Source: Anaerolineae bacterium (lineage in GTDB: Bacteria; Chloroflexota; Anaerolineae; Aggregatilineales; Phototrophicaceae). From it: a stretch of DNA of 39,859 bases. Shown piece by piece: positions 7,400 through 16,213 of the stretch (positions are counted from its first letter, which is position 1; every line of letters starts with the position of its first letter). The notes beneath the pieces were generated by a model. The model saw nothing but the letters and a program-made list of their open reading frames with translations, made no database searches and was not told where the DNA came from. The position numbers and the translations under genes were made by a program. The stretch is taken from positions 1 through 39,859 of the forward strand of contig JANWYT010000018.1 in NCBI GenBank assembly GCA_025055175.1, written 5' to 3'.

Positions 7400-7729
7400 A
7401 TGAGCTATTTCTGCGATCTAGAACGGCGTGCTGAAAAAGAACTCGCGCCTGGCGTGACCGCCAAGACCTTCTGGCAGCAAAACATGCTGCTGAGCTTCGT
7501 CACAATGCAGCCCAATTCGGTCGTCGCTATGCACACCCATCCTCACGAACAGGCTGGCACCGTCGTCGAAGGCGAAATCACCCTGACGATTGCCGACGAA
7601 ACCCGCGTGCTGAAGGTGGGCGACTGCTACATCATCCCTGGCGATGTGCCACACAGCGCCACCGCTCACAACGGCCTGGCCCGCGTGGTGGACATCTTCA
7701 GCCCCGTGCGCGAATCTTACCAGTACTAA
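7400..7729 (+). CDS. Cupin domain protein
   Basis: Starting at the ATG at 7400, 7 bases after CGGAGG, the product has 109 residues and is a single cupin barrel. Motif 1 carries the metal ligands H-T-H-P-H-E-Q and E-G-E. Motif 2 is G-D-x3-I-P-G-D-V-P-H-S, ending in the last histidine ligand. Small one-domain cupins include sugar isomerases, dioxygenases and regulators of sugar or pectin metabolism; the exact reaction cannot be told. The DUF4432 sugar-epimerase-like gene follows 48 bases later, so a carbohydrate role is plausible. Confidence 0.85.
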   Translation: MSYFCDLERRAEKELAPGVTAKTFWQQNMLLSFVTMQPNSVVAMHTHPHEQAGTVVEGEITLTIADETRVLKVGDCYIIPGDVPHSATAHNGLARVVDIFSPVRESYQY

Positions 7730-7777
7730 AGGGGCGCGCCACAGCGCGAGGCAAGCATAGAGCTTAGGAGAATTTCT

Positions 7778-8818
7778 ATGAACTTCTGGGGCAAGACCTA
7801 CACGCGCCGCCAATTGGAGAGCTACGCCATCGACTCGCGGCAGTTGGCCGACATCCGCCTGATGACCTTGGACGACGGCCAGGAGCGCGGCGTGCGCATG
7901 GCCCATGTGCGCACTGGCAGCGGCTTCGATTTTGACGTGCTGATCGACCGTGCGCTGGACATCGGCGGCGCCACTTACAAAGGCATTCCGCTGGCCTGGC
8001 TGAGCGGCACAGGCGCAGCCCACCCTTCGCGCTACGAGCCGAGTCCGCGCGGCTGGTTGCGCACTTTTCATGGTGGTTTGCTGGCCCTGTGCGGCCTGAC
8101 GCAGGCGGGCATGGCCAGTCCTGAGATCGATCCCGTCAACCAGGAGAACCTGGGACTACATGGCCGAATTGGCACGATCCCAGCCTACGATGTGCGCATT
8201 CAGCGCGCTTGGCAGGACGACCAGACTTGGCGCTTGAGCTTAGAAGGCGCGGTCGATGAAGGGGTGCTGTTCGGCTACAAGCTGCGCCTGACGCGCCATC
8301 TGAGCTTCGCGGCTGGCCAAAGCCGAATTGACATCCGCGACACGGTGCGCAACCTAGGCGGAAGCCCCGCCCCGCTGATGATCTTGTACCACTGCAACTT
8401 CGGCTTCCCGCTCATCGGCCCTGCCACCACCATTCACAGTCCAGCCCTGCGCGTCGTCCCGCGCGATGCTGCCGCTGAGGTGGGCATTGAGAGCTGGCAT
8501 ACTGCCCACGAACCCGTGCCAGACTACGCCGAGCAAGCTTTCTTCCACGAACTAGACTTGAGCAAGTCTCAGGCCACCGTGCAGATCGTCAACCCAGAGC
8601 TGGGCTTGCGCGTCTCGCTCAGCTTCGGCACGGTCACCCTGGGCTACCTCACCCAATGGAAGCAAATGGGCTTTGGTGACTACACCATCGGCATTGAGCC
8701 GGCCAACTGCTACCCTGAAGGGCGCGTGCTGGCCCGCGAACGCGGACGCTTAGACACGCTCCAACCCGACGAATCGCGCAACTTTGAGCTGAGCATCAGC
8801 ATTGAAGAGCTAACATGA
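7778..8818 (+). CDS. DUF4432 family, aldose 1-epimerase-like protein
   Basis: This 346-residue soluble protein has the features of DUF4432, a galactose-mutarotase-like beta-sandwich family. These are F-D-V-L-I-D-R-A-L-D-I-G in the first third, G-L-H-G-R-I-G (histidine-bearing loop) near residue 130, and Y-H-C-N-F-G-F-P-L near residue 208. A C-terminal G-I-E-P-A-N-C-Y-P-E-G contains the glutamate expected for a catalytic base in mutarotases. AGGAGAATTT precedes the ATG. The likely substrate is a sugar or uronic acid, given the cupin next to it; that is inference. Confidence 0.87.
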   Translation: MNFWGKTYTRRQLESYAIDSRQLADIRLMTLDDGQERGVRMAHVRTGSGFDFDVLIDRALDIGGATYKGIPLAWLSGTGAAHPSRYEPSPRGWLRTFHGGLLALCGLTQAGMASPEIDPVNQENLGLHGRIGTIPAYDVRIQRAWQDDQTWRLSLEGAVDEGVLFGYKLRLTRHLSFAAGQSRIDIRDTVRNLGGSPAPLMILYHCNFGFPLIGPATTIHSPALRVVPRDAAAEVGIESWHTAHEPVPDYAEQAFFHELDLSKSQATVQIVNPELGLRVSLSFGTVTLGYLTQWKQMGFGDYTIGIEPANCYPEGRVLARERGRLDTLQPDESRNFELSISIEELT

Positions 8819-8828
8819 GCCTGGCTAC

Positions 8829-9683
8829 CTACTCGCGGAAGTGCTGATCTAAGAAGGGCTTCAGCGCTTCCAAATCAGGCTCAGCGCCGCGCGCGCCAGG
8901 ACGGATGAAGCTCCGATCCATGACCAGGCTCTCGTGGCGTCCAGCATTGAGCAGAATGGCGGGGGCGAGGATTAGCGCTTCTCCCAGGGTGAGGTCGCTC
9001 TCCACCGAGGCTTGGAAGACGCTCCACGCCGTCCCCCAATTCAACGGATTGGCCAGACGCGCTGCCAGGCCGCGCACAACCTGCTGCTGGCGCGCCGCTC
9101 GGCCGTAGTCATCGTCCACGTTGCGCATACGGGCGTAGATGAGGGCCTGCTCGCCGCTGAGAGTCTGTGGGCCTGGCTCAAAGCTGACAACTTTTGTGCC
9201 GTAGTCGATGGTAGGAAAAGCGCGATCGACCAGAAGACGCGGCACATCCACCTCTACTCCGCCCAGCGCGTCAATCAGAGCGACGAAACCCTGAAAATCC
9301 AGGCGCAGAGTGCGATCAATGCGCAGCTCTAAGCTTGCTTCGATAGCTTCTTTGAGCAAAGGCATGCCTCGACCTGCACTCTCCAGTTCACCGAGCAGAT
9401 TGATGGTGTTGACTCGCTGCAAGCCGTAATTCGGCGCGCGCAGGAAGACATCGCGCGGGATAGATAGGACGGCCACTTCAGCGCGGCGTGGGCGCACGTT
9501 CACCAAGAGGACGGCATCGGTGCGGGCTTGCACGCCTTCTCCAGGGCGCGCGTCCAAACCTGCAATGAGCAGCGTGAACGACGCGGGCGCAACCAGGGTG
9601 TAGAAGATGGTCGTCACGCCGCAGGCCAGCAGCAAAGCTAGCACCGCAAAGACAACGACTCGTAGTCGTGGATTTTGAGTCAT
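8829..9683 (-). CDS. LytR-CpsA-Psr (LCP) family glycopolymer ligase
   Basis: I start at the ATG at 9683, after AGAGGCAG, rather than at 9716; this gives 284 residues. One N-terminal transmembrane helix (about 7-29) anchors an extracytoplasmic LCP domain. It includes L-L-I-A-G-L-D, R-T-D-A-V-L-L-V, S-I-P-R-D-V-F, R-V-N-T-I-N and a C-terminal D-D-Y-G-R-A-A-R-Q-Q-Q-V with the conserved arginines. LCP enzymes transfer undecaprenyl-linked glycopolymers to peptidoglycan or glycoproteins. Its position at the edge of a polysaccharide locus suggests it attaches that locus's product to the envelope. It ends 10 bases from the convergent DUF4432 gene. Confidence 0.92.
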   Translation of the reverse strand: MTQNPRLRVVVFAVLALLLACGVTTIFYTLVAPASFTLLIAGLDARPGEGVQARTDAVLLVNVRPRRAEVAVLSIPRDVFLRAPNYGLQRVNTINLLGELESAGRGMPLLKEAIEASLELRIDRTLRLDFQGFVALIDALGGVEVDVPRLLVDRAFPTIDYGTKVVSFEPGPQTLSGEQALIYARMRNVDDDYGRAARQQQVVRGLAARLANPLNWGTAWSVFQASVESDLTLGEALILAPAILLNAGRHESLVMDRSFIRPGARGAEPDLEALKPFLDQHFRE

Positions 9684-9748
9684 TCTGCCTCTTTCTGCAG
9701 GCTTCGGAGAGCGCACACGTCTTCAGCTTCATCTTCCCGCGCTGGCCC

Positions 9749-10690
9749 TCAAGTCCAGGCACAAGGATCGTCGGGATCAGCATAAGGGTCTTTGACCAGA
9801 CGACGGCGCAGACAGCGCTCTAGGCCAGACGGCAGACGGCGCAACAACCATTTGGCCGTGCCATGCCCCACCCAACGCGGATAGCGCCACAGCTCAGCCC
9901 AGCGCGCCTGAAACTCTGACCATTGGCCGACGCGCACGGCGCGCGCCAGCTCATCCAGCACGCCCTCCACCCACTGATGGCGCAGCGTAGCGGGCAATTC
10001 TGCCCCGCCATGCCGCCTGACGATCTGCTCTAGTTCCAACAAACGTTTGTAGCCCCCACTGCGCGATTTGGTCTCTGGAAAAATCTTGACGATGGCGCGC
10101 ACCTGCGGCACGAAGGCCGCTGGGTAGCGCTTGCCAATCCTCAGCCAATAGTCATAGTCCATGCCGTAGTGCAGACTCTCGTCGATCAAGCCGCACTGGT
10201 CAACAACTTCGCGGCGCAAGAAGACAGTGGGCTGTGTGATATAACAGCCAAACTTCAACAGCTGGTCGTAGTTCCAGGGCAGCGTGTGATGGCGGAAGGC
10301 ATTGGGCGTGCCATCGGCGTTGACCAAGCGCGGGCAGCCGTAGAGCCAAGCCGTCTGTGGATGAGCCTGGAAGTAACGCACGGCCTGCTCTACGGTGTCG
10401 GGCAAGTACAGGTCGTCAGCATTGAGCCAGGTCAGCACATCGCCTTTGGCGCGCTGCCAGCCTTTGTTGATGGCGTTGCTCTGACCGCTGTCGCGTTCGC
10501 TAACGACGGTCATCTTATCAGGGTGCAGAGCGGCGTAGCGCTGGGCAATCTCTACTGTCCCATCCTGCGATCCACCATCCATGATGATATACTCAAGGCG
10601 CGGGTAGGTCTGGCCCAACACCGACTGTATGCTTTCTTCGATGAAATCTGCGCCGTTGTACACCGGCGCAACGATGGAGACGAGGGTCAT
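9749..10690 (-). CDS. Family 2 glycosyltransferase
   Basis: The 313-residue protein has a GT-A fold: V-S-I-V-A-P-V-Y-N-G at the N-terminus, I-I-M-D-G-G-S-x-D-G-T, S-E-R-D-S-G-Q-S-N-A-I-N-K-G, and the metal-binding L-N-A-D-D motif around residue 91. A G-x-D-Y-D-Y-W-L-R-I segment near residue 182 is the acceptor/base region. It is a processing transferase without membrane helices. The donor sugar is unknown. It is divergent from the GT-B gene at 10708 with only 17 bases between start codons, so the two promoters must lie inside each other's coding sequence or one is driven from elsewhere. lcp follows 65 bases downstream. Confidence 0.93.
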   Translation of the reverse strand: MTLVSIVAPVYNGADFIEESIQSVLGQTYPRLEYIIMDGGSQDGTVEIAQRYAALHPDKMTVVSERDSGQSNAINKGWQRAKGDVLTWLNADDLYLPDTVEQAVRYFQAHPQTAWLYGCPRLVNADGTPNAFRHHTLPWNYDQLLKFGCYITQPTVFLRREVVDQCGLIDESLHYGMDYDYWLRIGKRYPAAFVPQVRAIVKIFPETKSRSGGYKRLLELEQIVRRHGGAELPATLRHQWVEGVLDELARAVRVGQWSEFQARWAELWRYPRWVGHGTAKWLLRRLPSGLERCLRRRLVKDPYADPDDPCAWT

Positions 10691-10707
10691 AAAGCTCTCA
10701 GGGAGTT

Positions 10708-11943
10708 ATGGCACGTATCGGCATTGCAGCTCAGTTCAGAGATGGCAAGCAGGGCGGCGTTCAGCAATTCGTTATTGGGCTAGCCCAGGGTTTGTCGCGC
10801 CTATCAGGCGACGATGAGTATATCTTCTTTGCTTATGCAGATCAAACAGAATGGCTGAAACCATACCTGAGCGGCCCATGCCGATTAGAAATTACCCATC
10901 CTGCCCCGGATGTTCCCTGGTATAAGCGACCTTTTCGCCAATCGAAGGCGCTCCGCCGCGTCTGGCACGCTCTTCGCCAACGGACAAGCCACGTCGTAGT
11001 GCCGCGCTCTGACGGTTTCATCGAGAGCTACAAGCTTGATCTCATGCACTTCACCAACCAAGACGCCTTCCTGACTACCGTTCCCAGCATTTATCATCCC
11101 TGGGACTTACAGCATTTGCACCTGCCCAATTTTTTTACGCCGTTGGAACGCGAACATCGCGAAACACGCTACCGAGCTTTCTGCGAGCAGGCGCGCATGG
11201 TCGCCGCAGCATCCACCTGGATTCGCGATGATCTGCTGGCTCATTATGCTCTGCCGTCCGACAAAGTGCGCGTCGTGCCGATGGCTTCTGTCCTGGTGGG
11301 CTACCCACAGCCCAGTGAGACACAAATCCAAGCCCTGCGCGCGCGCCTCCCGCAACGTTTCCTGTACTATCCAGCACAGACGTGGCCACACAAGAATCAT
11401 CTGGGCTTGCTAGAAGCGCTAGCCTTGCTACGCGACAACTATCAGCTTCGTGTGCCTGTCGTCTTCAGCGGCGGACAAAATGCTTACGCCAAAATCATTC
11501 GGCGAACTATCAAACGTCTGCGTCTGAACGGTCAGGTCATTAGCCTGGGCTATGTCTCGCAAACCGAGGTGCAGGCGCTCTATCAGCTAGCCGAGGCGTT
11601 GGTCTTCCCTAGCTTATTTGAGGGCTGGGGACTACCAATTACAGAAGCGATGAGCGCTGGCCTGCCTATCTTGTGCGCGCGCACTACCCACCTGCCTCGG
11701 CTCGTGGCCAATGCTGGTTTGCTGTTCGACCCATACGATCCGCACGCTATAGCTCAGGCTATCCGCCAGCTATGGACGGATTCGGCCTTACGCCGAGATT
11801 TGCGCGCGCGCAGTCTGGCTCGTGCCAGCCTGTTCACCTGGGAGACAACAGCTCGGCACTTCAGCGCACACTACCACCGTCTGCTAGGTCAGACGCTCAA
11901 CCCACAAGAACAGGCCCTGTTGGACGCACCGCCGCTAGTATGA
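10708..11943 (+). CDS. Family 1/4 (GT-B) glycosyltransferase
   Basis: At 411 residues this has the two-domain GT-B layout. The N-terminal acceptor domain starts with G-I-A-A-Q-F-R-D-G-K-Q-G-G-V-Q-Q-F. The C-terminal donor domain begins with Q-T-W-P-H-K-N-H and includes the E-x7-E region E-G-W-G-L-P-I-T-E-A-M-S-A-G and then N-A-G-L-L-F-D-P. It is a retaining nucleotide-sugar transferase, probably mannosyl- or similar-type, but specificity is not readable. AGGGAG sits 2-7 bases ahead of the ATG, which is rather close. It converges with the methyltransferase pseudogene, leaving a one-base gap. Confidence 0.93.
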   Translation: MARIGIAAQFRDGKQGGVQQFVIGLAQGLSRLSGDDEYIFFAYADQTEWLKPYLSGPCRLEITHPAPDVPWYKRPFRQSKALRRVWHALRQRTSHVVVPRSDGFIESYKLDLMHFTNQDAFLTTVPSIYHPWDLQHLHLPNFFTPLEREHRETRYRAFCEQARMVAAASTWIRDDLLAHYALPSDKVRVVPMASVLVGYPQPSETQIQALRARLPQRFLYYPAQTWPHKNHLGLLEALALLRDNYQLRVPVVFSGGQNAYAKIIRRTIKRLRLNGQVISLGYVSQTEVQALYQLAEALVFPSLFEGWGLPITEAMSAGLPILCARTTHLPRLVANAGLLFDPYDPHAIAQAIRQLWTDSALRRDLRARSLARASLFTWETTARHFSAHYHRLLGQTLNPQEQALLDAPPLV

Positions 11944-11944
11944 A

Positions 11945-12799
11945 TCAGGAGCGAGTAGCAACAAACGAATACATACGTCCTGGTCTCTTATCGCGCCAGA
12001 CCAAAACGTCCTGCACACGCCGCAGCAAAAAGGGCTTGCTCATCAACCAGCGCGCCAGCGCTGGTGTGAGAATGCGCCCCAGCTTGCGCTGGAGGTTGCT
12101 CAGATAGTCGTCCTGAGAGATGGGAGCGTAATTGATGACGCTGTGAGCATAGCCCAGCACCTCACAAACGCGCAGTCCTGCTGCCCTCATGCTATCCAGG
12201 TATTCTTGCAGCAGATAGGCGTTTTCTCCTTGCGTGTATTTGTGGATAGGGTGAGGGTCATAAAAAGCTTGCAGATCAGCTTTGCGGCTGATGACATGCT
12301 CGCGGGTGGCAATCAACAGCCCCCCAGGGCGCAAGAGTCGGAAAATCTCGCGCATAAGAGCAGGCAGGTCTGGAATATGATGAAGCACCTGGCGAGCATA
12401 GACCAGATCAAATGCAGCCTCTGGAAAGGGAGCGCGTTTGCCGAAGGCATGAACGACGGGCAGGTGGTGATCGGGTCGCAGTGCGCCGTAGCCCACGACG
12501 GGGTCAGGATCAGGCTCTAGCAGCACAGGCCGAAAACCCAGCGCGCGCCAAGCCAGCGAAGCCATGCCATTACCTCCACCCAAATCCAGCAGACGACCTC
12601 CTGTACGTCGATAGTGGCGCGCAACAATTTGCTGCGCCTCTGCAAATTCTTCGCTGTGCAGAAAACGCTCGGCGGCACTGTCGACTTCATCATATTAGCA
12701 TTGTCGGACGAACTCCTGCATGTCGGGCAAGGTGCGCCAGTAGGCAAAGACTTGGCCGGGAGTGGTGAAGAGTGGGTCATAAGCAAGCGACAAGGTCAT
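11945..12799 (-). pseudogene. Class I SAM-dependent methyltransferase interrupted by an in-frame TAA
   Basis: An ATG at 12799 shares its A with the stop of the FkbM gene. It opens a frame that reads on past a TAA at 12697-12695 (codon 35) and continues without any other stop to 11945. Sequence on both sides looks like one methyltransferase N-terminus: W-R-T-L-P-D-M-Q-E-F before the stop, and D-E-V-D-S-A-A-E-R-F-L-H-S-E-E-F after it. Next come the SAM-binding G-G-R-L-L-D-L-G-G-G-N-G, the Q-V-L-H-H-I-P-D motif and F-R-L-L-R-P-G-G. After the TAA the next ordinary start codon is the TTG inside the D-L-G-G-G motif (12583). Translation from there would lose the first Rossmann strand. The gene is therefore probably broken by one substitution (for example TAC or TAT to TAA), or the base is an error. 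Confidence 0.8.
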
Positions 12800-13728
12800 C
12801 ACGACACATTCAGCTCTTTTCGTCTTATCTCGGTACACAAATCTTCATCTTCTGCATGGAACACGACAATGTCGCAGTACGGAACAACGGATTGGCCAGA
12901 AAGGTAGTGGTCTATGTCGTCGACAATGCTTATGCTTCCCTCTGACAAGTCCAGAGTCAGCAAGTAACTGCCAAAATTATCGTAGAAGATAATTTTTCGG
13001 TAACCCAAGCCCATGAGCCACTTGAAGACCGTCTTGCCATTGGGGCTGTGTTGTCTGAAAAGTTTTGGCACATATTCAAATAATACAACCGGCTTGAGCC
13101 GTCGCAGCATCTCCTCTTGGTCTTCTAAGATACAAATATCATAGCCGTCAGTGTCGATCTTGAGGACTTTTACACGGTCTGACAGGCTTGGGTACTCTCG
13201 AAGAATTTCACTCAGACGAGCTTGGTTGTGGATGCCAGTCTGTCCTGTTTTTGTAGGTGAAGCAGTTCCACCTTGCTTGACCAACACACCTTCAAATTTT
13301 TCTGATCCTATAACAAATGTATTGACAGCGTAAACTCCGTCCAGCCGAGATATGTTCTGCTCTAACATCTTGAAGTATTCAAGACTACCTTCAATACATA
13401 AGATTGGATTCTGCATTTCGGAGCGCAGCAAAATGGCCGTATCACCAACGTTAGCACCAATATCTACCAAAGCTGCGTCAGGATACTTAAGTATAACCTG
13501 CGATGCCACGGTAACAATGTTAGATGAGTACTTTGGATAGACTTTGAGAATGAAAGGTAGCTCATGAGAGAACGGAAGCAGTACCCTTTGATCTCGCAGA
13601 TCATAGTGTATTAAGGGGTCTATAAACACCAAAAGGCTTCTTCTGAGCCGTTTGAGAAGCCTAATTTCAAGACGATTGGGAGAGTTCAGGATACGCTGAG
13701 TGATGAGCTGAGCAACTTTGTTAATCAT
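12799..13728 (-). CDS. FkbM family methyltransferase
   Basis: The 309-residue protein has a SAM-binding motif A-L-V-D-I-G-A-N-V-G-D-T around residue 87. It also has the acidic I-E-G-S-L-E-Y segment, and V-L-K-I-D-T-D-G-Y-D typical of FkbM (usual form K-I-D-V-E-G-x-E). FkbM proteins O-methylate sugars or natural products. The gene is clearly AT-richer than its neighbours, with codons such as AAA, ATA and TTT more frequent, suggesting recent acquisition within the polysaccharide locus. It lies 9 bases after the upstream glycosyltransferase and touches the next methyltransferase frame. Confidence 0.9.
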   Translation of the reverse strand: MINKVAQLITQRILNSPNRLEIRLLKRLRRSLLVFIDPLIHYDLRDQRVLLPFSHELPFILKVYPKYSSNIVTVASQVILKYPDAALVDIGANVGDTAILLRSEMQNPILCIEGSLEYFKMLEQNISRLDGVYAVNTFVIGSEKFEGVLVKQGGTASPTKTGQTGIHNQARLSEILREYPSLSDRVKVLKIDTDGYDICILEDQEEMLRRLKPVVLFEYVPKLFRQHSPNGKTVFKWLMGLGYRKIIFYDNFGSYLLTLDLSEGSISIVDDIDHYLSGQSVVPYCDIVVFHAEDEDLCTEIRRKELNVS

Positions 13729-13737
13729 AGATACACC

Positions 13738-14802
13738 TTATTTACGCAGACGCCGAACAATCTGCCTTGCTGCTAGTTTAAGCTGCCTCGGTCGTCTGTA
13801 CGCGGCAATCTCATGCGCAGTCATTTGGAGACGTTGGCTTAAACTCATTGGCTGAATTTCAGGACGGCAGACATGAGTATGTATAGACTCCTCTACTTGT
13901 CTTGCAAAGCGATCCCAGTTGAAATGGCTGTCTAGCAAGTTCCAGTTAATGGCCTGCCACTCGCGCAGTTGGCTCTCGTCCACCTGCTGCAAGTAGCGCA
14001 AGACAGCTACAGCCCCCTCCACGTCGTTCAACGGCACGTTGATGATGCCTTTGTAGCCCTCATAACCGCTCTGAGGGGTACAGACGGGGATCAAGCCCCA
14101 AGCCATCGCTTCCAAAATCGTGGTGGGGTTGGCGTCAGATGAGCCAACTGTGATGAGAAAGTCATAATCGGCTATGCGCTGGCGCGCTGCTTCTTCCTTG
14201 AAGTTGAGGAAGCCCAGACGACGCAGATGAGAGTAACGATTCGAGCCGTTGCCGATCCAGTCAATAGGCTGGTATCGAGCAATTTTATCCAGATAAGGGA
14301 TGTTTTTAGGCACGTGATCGTTGCCGATGTAAACAAAGCGACGTTCTCCTGGTGGATTAAACGCATGCTTCATAGGCGGAAAGTGGTCGCGGTTGACAGC
14401 TAAATCTAGATGGATCATGCGCGGCAGCCAGTGGGCGCAGGGCGTTTGAGCTACGCGCTGAAACCAATATCTGCCTGTGATCGCCAGGAAAGCATCGCAA
14501 TGTGGCACAACATGGCGCAAGAAAGCGATGTAGCGTAAATCACTATGCGCGTAGGGCGCCATCAGCAGCACGCGCCTCCAACCAGGTTGCTTCATGCTGT
14601 TGCGGAAAATTGTGAAGGGTATCGGATGAGCATGGCCCAACAGCACATCACCTGGCTCAGGTCGTATCGTCTGAGGCGCGTCCCAGTCGTAGTAGATCAC
14701 CTCATGGCGCTGGGCTAGGCGTCTGCCCAGCTCCACACCAATCGCGTCTGGAGTAGAAATGCGCGCGGCGTTGTGTGGGTAGATGAGGTGAATACGAGTC
14801 AT
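13738..14802 (-). CDS. Glycosyltransferase, GT-B type
   Basis: This 354-residue protein starts with I-H-L-I-Y-P-H-N. It has a donor-domain opening F-V-Y-I-G-N-D-H-V-P-K-N and the characteristic N-P-T-T-I-L-E-A-M-A-W-G-L-I-P-V block around residue 227, with the glutamate of the nucleotide-sugar site. There is no signal peptide or membrane helix. The C-terminal tail is strongly basic and may bind the membrane surface. The start overlaps the stop of the flippase gene by 4 bases (ATGA). It is a member of the seven-gene minus-strand polysaccharide operon; donor and acceptor are unknown. Confidence 0.85.
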   Translation of the reverse strand: MTRIHLIYPHNAARISTPDAIGVELGRRLAQRHEVIYYDWDAPQTIRPEPGDVLLGHAHPIPFTIFRNSMKQPGWRRVLLMAPYAHSDLRYIAFLRHVVPHCDAFLAITGRYWFQRVAQTPCAHWLPRMIHLDLAVNRDHFPPMKHAFNPPGERRFVYIGNDHVPKNIPYLDKIARYQPIDWIGNGSNRYSHLRRLGFLNFKEEAARQRIADYDFLITVGSSDANPTTILEAMAWGLIPVCTPQSGYEGYKGIINVPLNDVEGAVAVLRYLQQVDESQLREWQAINWNLLDSHFNWDRFARQVEESIHTHVCRPEIQPMSLSQRLQMTAHEIAAYRRPRQLKLAARQIVRRLRK

Positions 14803-16196
14803 GGACGCCTCATCCGCAACATGCGGCGAATGTAGAAGAGACTAGGAAGAATGACACAAATCCACTGAGCAATGATCGAACCCCAAACGACTCCTGGTAT
14901 GCCAATCTGGTGGGTCAGGAAAACGCTTAAGCCGAGGTTAGTAGCACCGAGGACGAGCGCTGTGACCACTTGAAAGCCGATCACGTTCGCACCATTCAGC
15001 AACACAGCGATTGGCCCATTGAGACTGTTCATAGTCGTCCAGATAGCTAAACCAAGCAGCAGCAGAGTGTCAGGTTGAACGACCTCCCCCACCCACAGGT
15101 GCAGAATAGGCTGTGCAAAGAGCGCCAATCCACTGCAAATGGGCAGGCTGACAACAAGCCCCAGGCCGATAGATGCGCGAAAGGTCTTGCTCACCCAGGG
15201 CCAGTCCCCGCGTGCGATGGCCTCGCCGTAGGCCGGCCAGAGTGGATTGAAGAAAATCGCTAAAAACACAACCACTAGGCGAAAGAGCTGCGCAGGCACG
15301 GCATACTGCGTCACGGCCTGAGGGCCAACGATCTGCGTAATCACGAAGCCATCGATGCTAAAGCTGACGACTCCAACCACTTGCAAAACGAAGAACAAAG
15401 TACCTGAGCGAAGCAGACGCTGCACCAAGCTCGCGTCGAACTCAGTCAGCCTGGGCCACAATTCTTTGTGGCGGTGCGCAAACAGCACCCAGCCGTTGAG
15501 CGCCGTCACGAGCAGTGGCGTGCCGCTCAAAGCCAGGACGAGCCAGGGCAGGTCGGCTTCTAATGAGACAACCAGGAGGAGCGACAATAACGCCAGCAGG
15601 CGCCCCGCTCCAACCCACAAGCTGTCGATGTAGCTCTCTTGCAAGCCCATTTGCACTCGCTGGACGATCCCTAACGGAATACTCAGCAGAGCCACAACCA
15701 AAAAAACGGCCGCTGACGGGCCAGCTTCTGCCACAGCTTGGGCCGATTGTACGTTGAAGAGTCTAGCCCACGGGATGATCGGATAGATGAGCGCTAGCAA
15801 GCCTCCGAAGAACAAAGCCAACCCAATCAACAGGACGAGAGCGCTGCTGATGTAGCCACGCGCTAGGCGCATGTCGCCTCGGCCGTAAGCCTCTGCGACT
15901 GCGTTAAGCAGCCCGTTGCCTAGTCCGAAGTCGGCGAAGGCCAGCACAGCTACCAGAGAGCTGAGGACGAACCACATGCCATAACGTTCCTCGCCCAAAT
16001 AGTTGACGATCAGAGGAGTCGTTATCAGCGTCGTCAACATGCCTATTCCACGCGCTGTCAACGAAGCCAGGAAGGCCAGGCCAATTCGTCGGTAGCGCTC
16101 TTTAGAGCGCTCGGCTGCGCTATGTCCACTAAAGCTCGGCGAGCGCACATAACTGGCCATGCGGCGAAGACGTTGCCACCACAAAGCTAGGCTCAT
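14799..16196 (-). CDS. Wzx-type oligosaccharide flippase (MOP superfamily)
   Basis: The 465-residue integral membrane protein has about 12-14 hydrophobic helices. The N-terminal block reads G-I-G-M-L-T-T-L-I-T-T-P-L-I-V-N-Y-L-G, followed by R-Y-G-M-W-F-V-L-S-S and a D-F-G-L-G-N-G-L-L-N-A-V segment, all typical of Wzx/RfbX proteins. It would flip lipid-linked repeat units to the outer face of the membrane for polymerisation. Its presence marks the locus as a Wzx-dependent type, though no separate Wzy polymerase was recognised unless the GT39-like membrane protein or a gene elsewhere supplies it. Confidence 0.92.
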   Translation of the reverse strand: MSLALWWQRLRRMASYVRSPSFSGHSAAERSKERYRRIGLAFLASLTARGIGMLTTLITTPLIVNYLGEERYGMWFVLSSLVAVLAFADFGLGNGLLNAVAEAYGRGDMRLARGYISSALVLLIGLALFFGGLLALIYPIIPWARLFNVQSAQAVAEAGPSAAVFLVVALLSIPLGIVQRVQMGLQESYIDSLWVGAGRLLALLSLLLVVSLEADLPWLVLALSGTPLLVTALNGWVLFAHRHKELWPRLTEFDASLVQRLLRSGTLFFVLQVVGVVSFSIDGFVITQIVGPQAVTQYAVPAQLFRLVVVFLAIFFNPLWPAYGEAIARGDWPWVSKTFRASIGLGLVVSLPICSGLALFAQPILHLWVGEVVQPDTLLLLGLAIWTTMNSLNGPIAVLLNGANVIGFQVVTALVLGATNLGLSVFLTHQIGIPGVVWGSIIAQWICVILPSLFYIRRMLRMRRP

Positions 16197-16213
16197 GCCT
16201 CCTCTCCAACGCT

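Noticed and set aside
12695..12697. TAA as a sense or recoded codon in the methyltransferase
   Set aside because: Other genes in the window, such as hypB and the cupin gene, end at TAA, and no recoding signal is seen; a substitution is simpler.
12517..12786. 89-residue minus-strand frame over the methyltransferase N-terminus
   Set aside because: Its sequence is low in structure and cysteine/serine-rich, whereas the frame starting at 12799 yields methyltransferase-like sequence.
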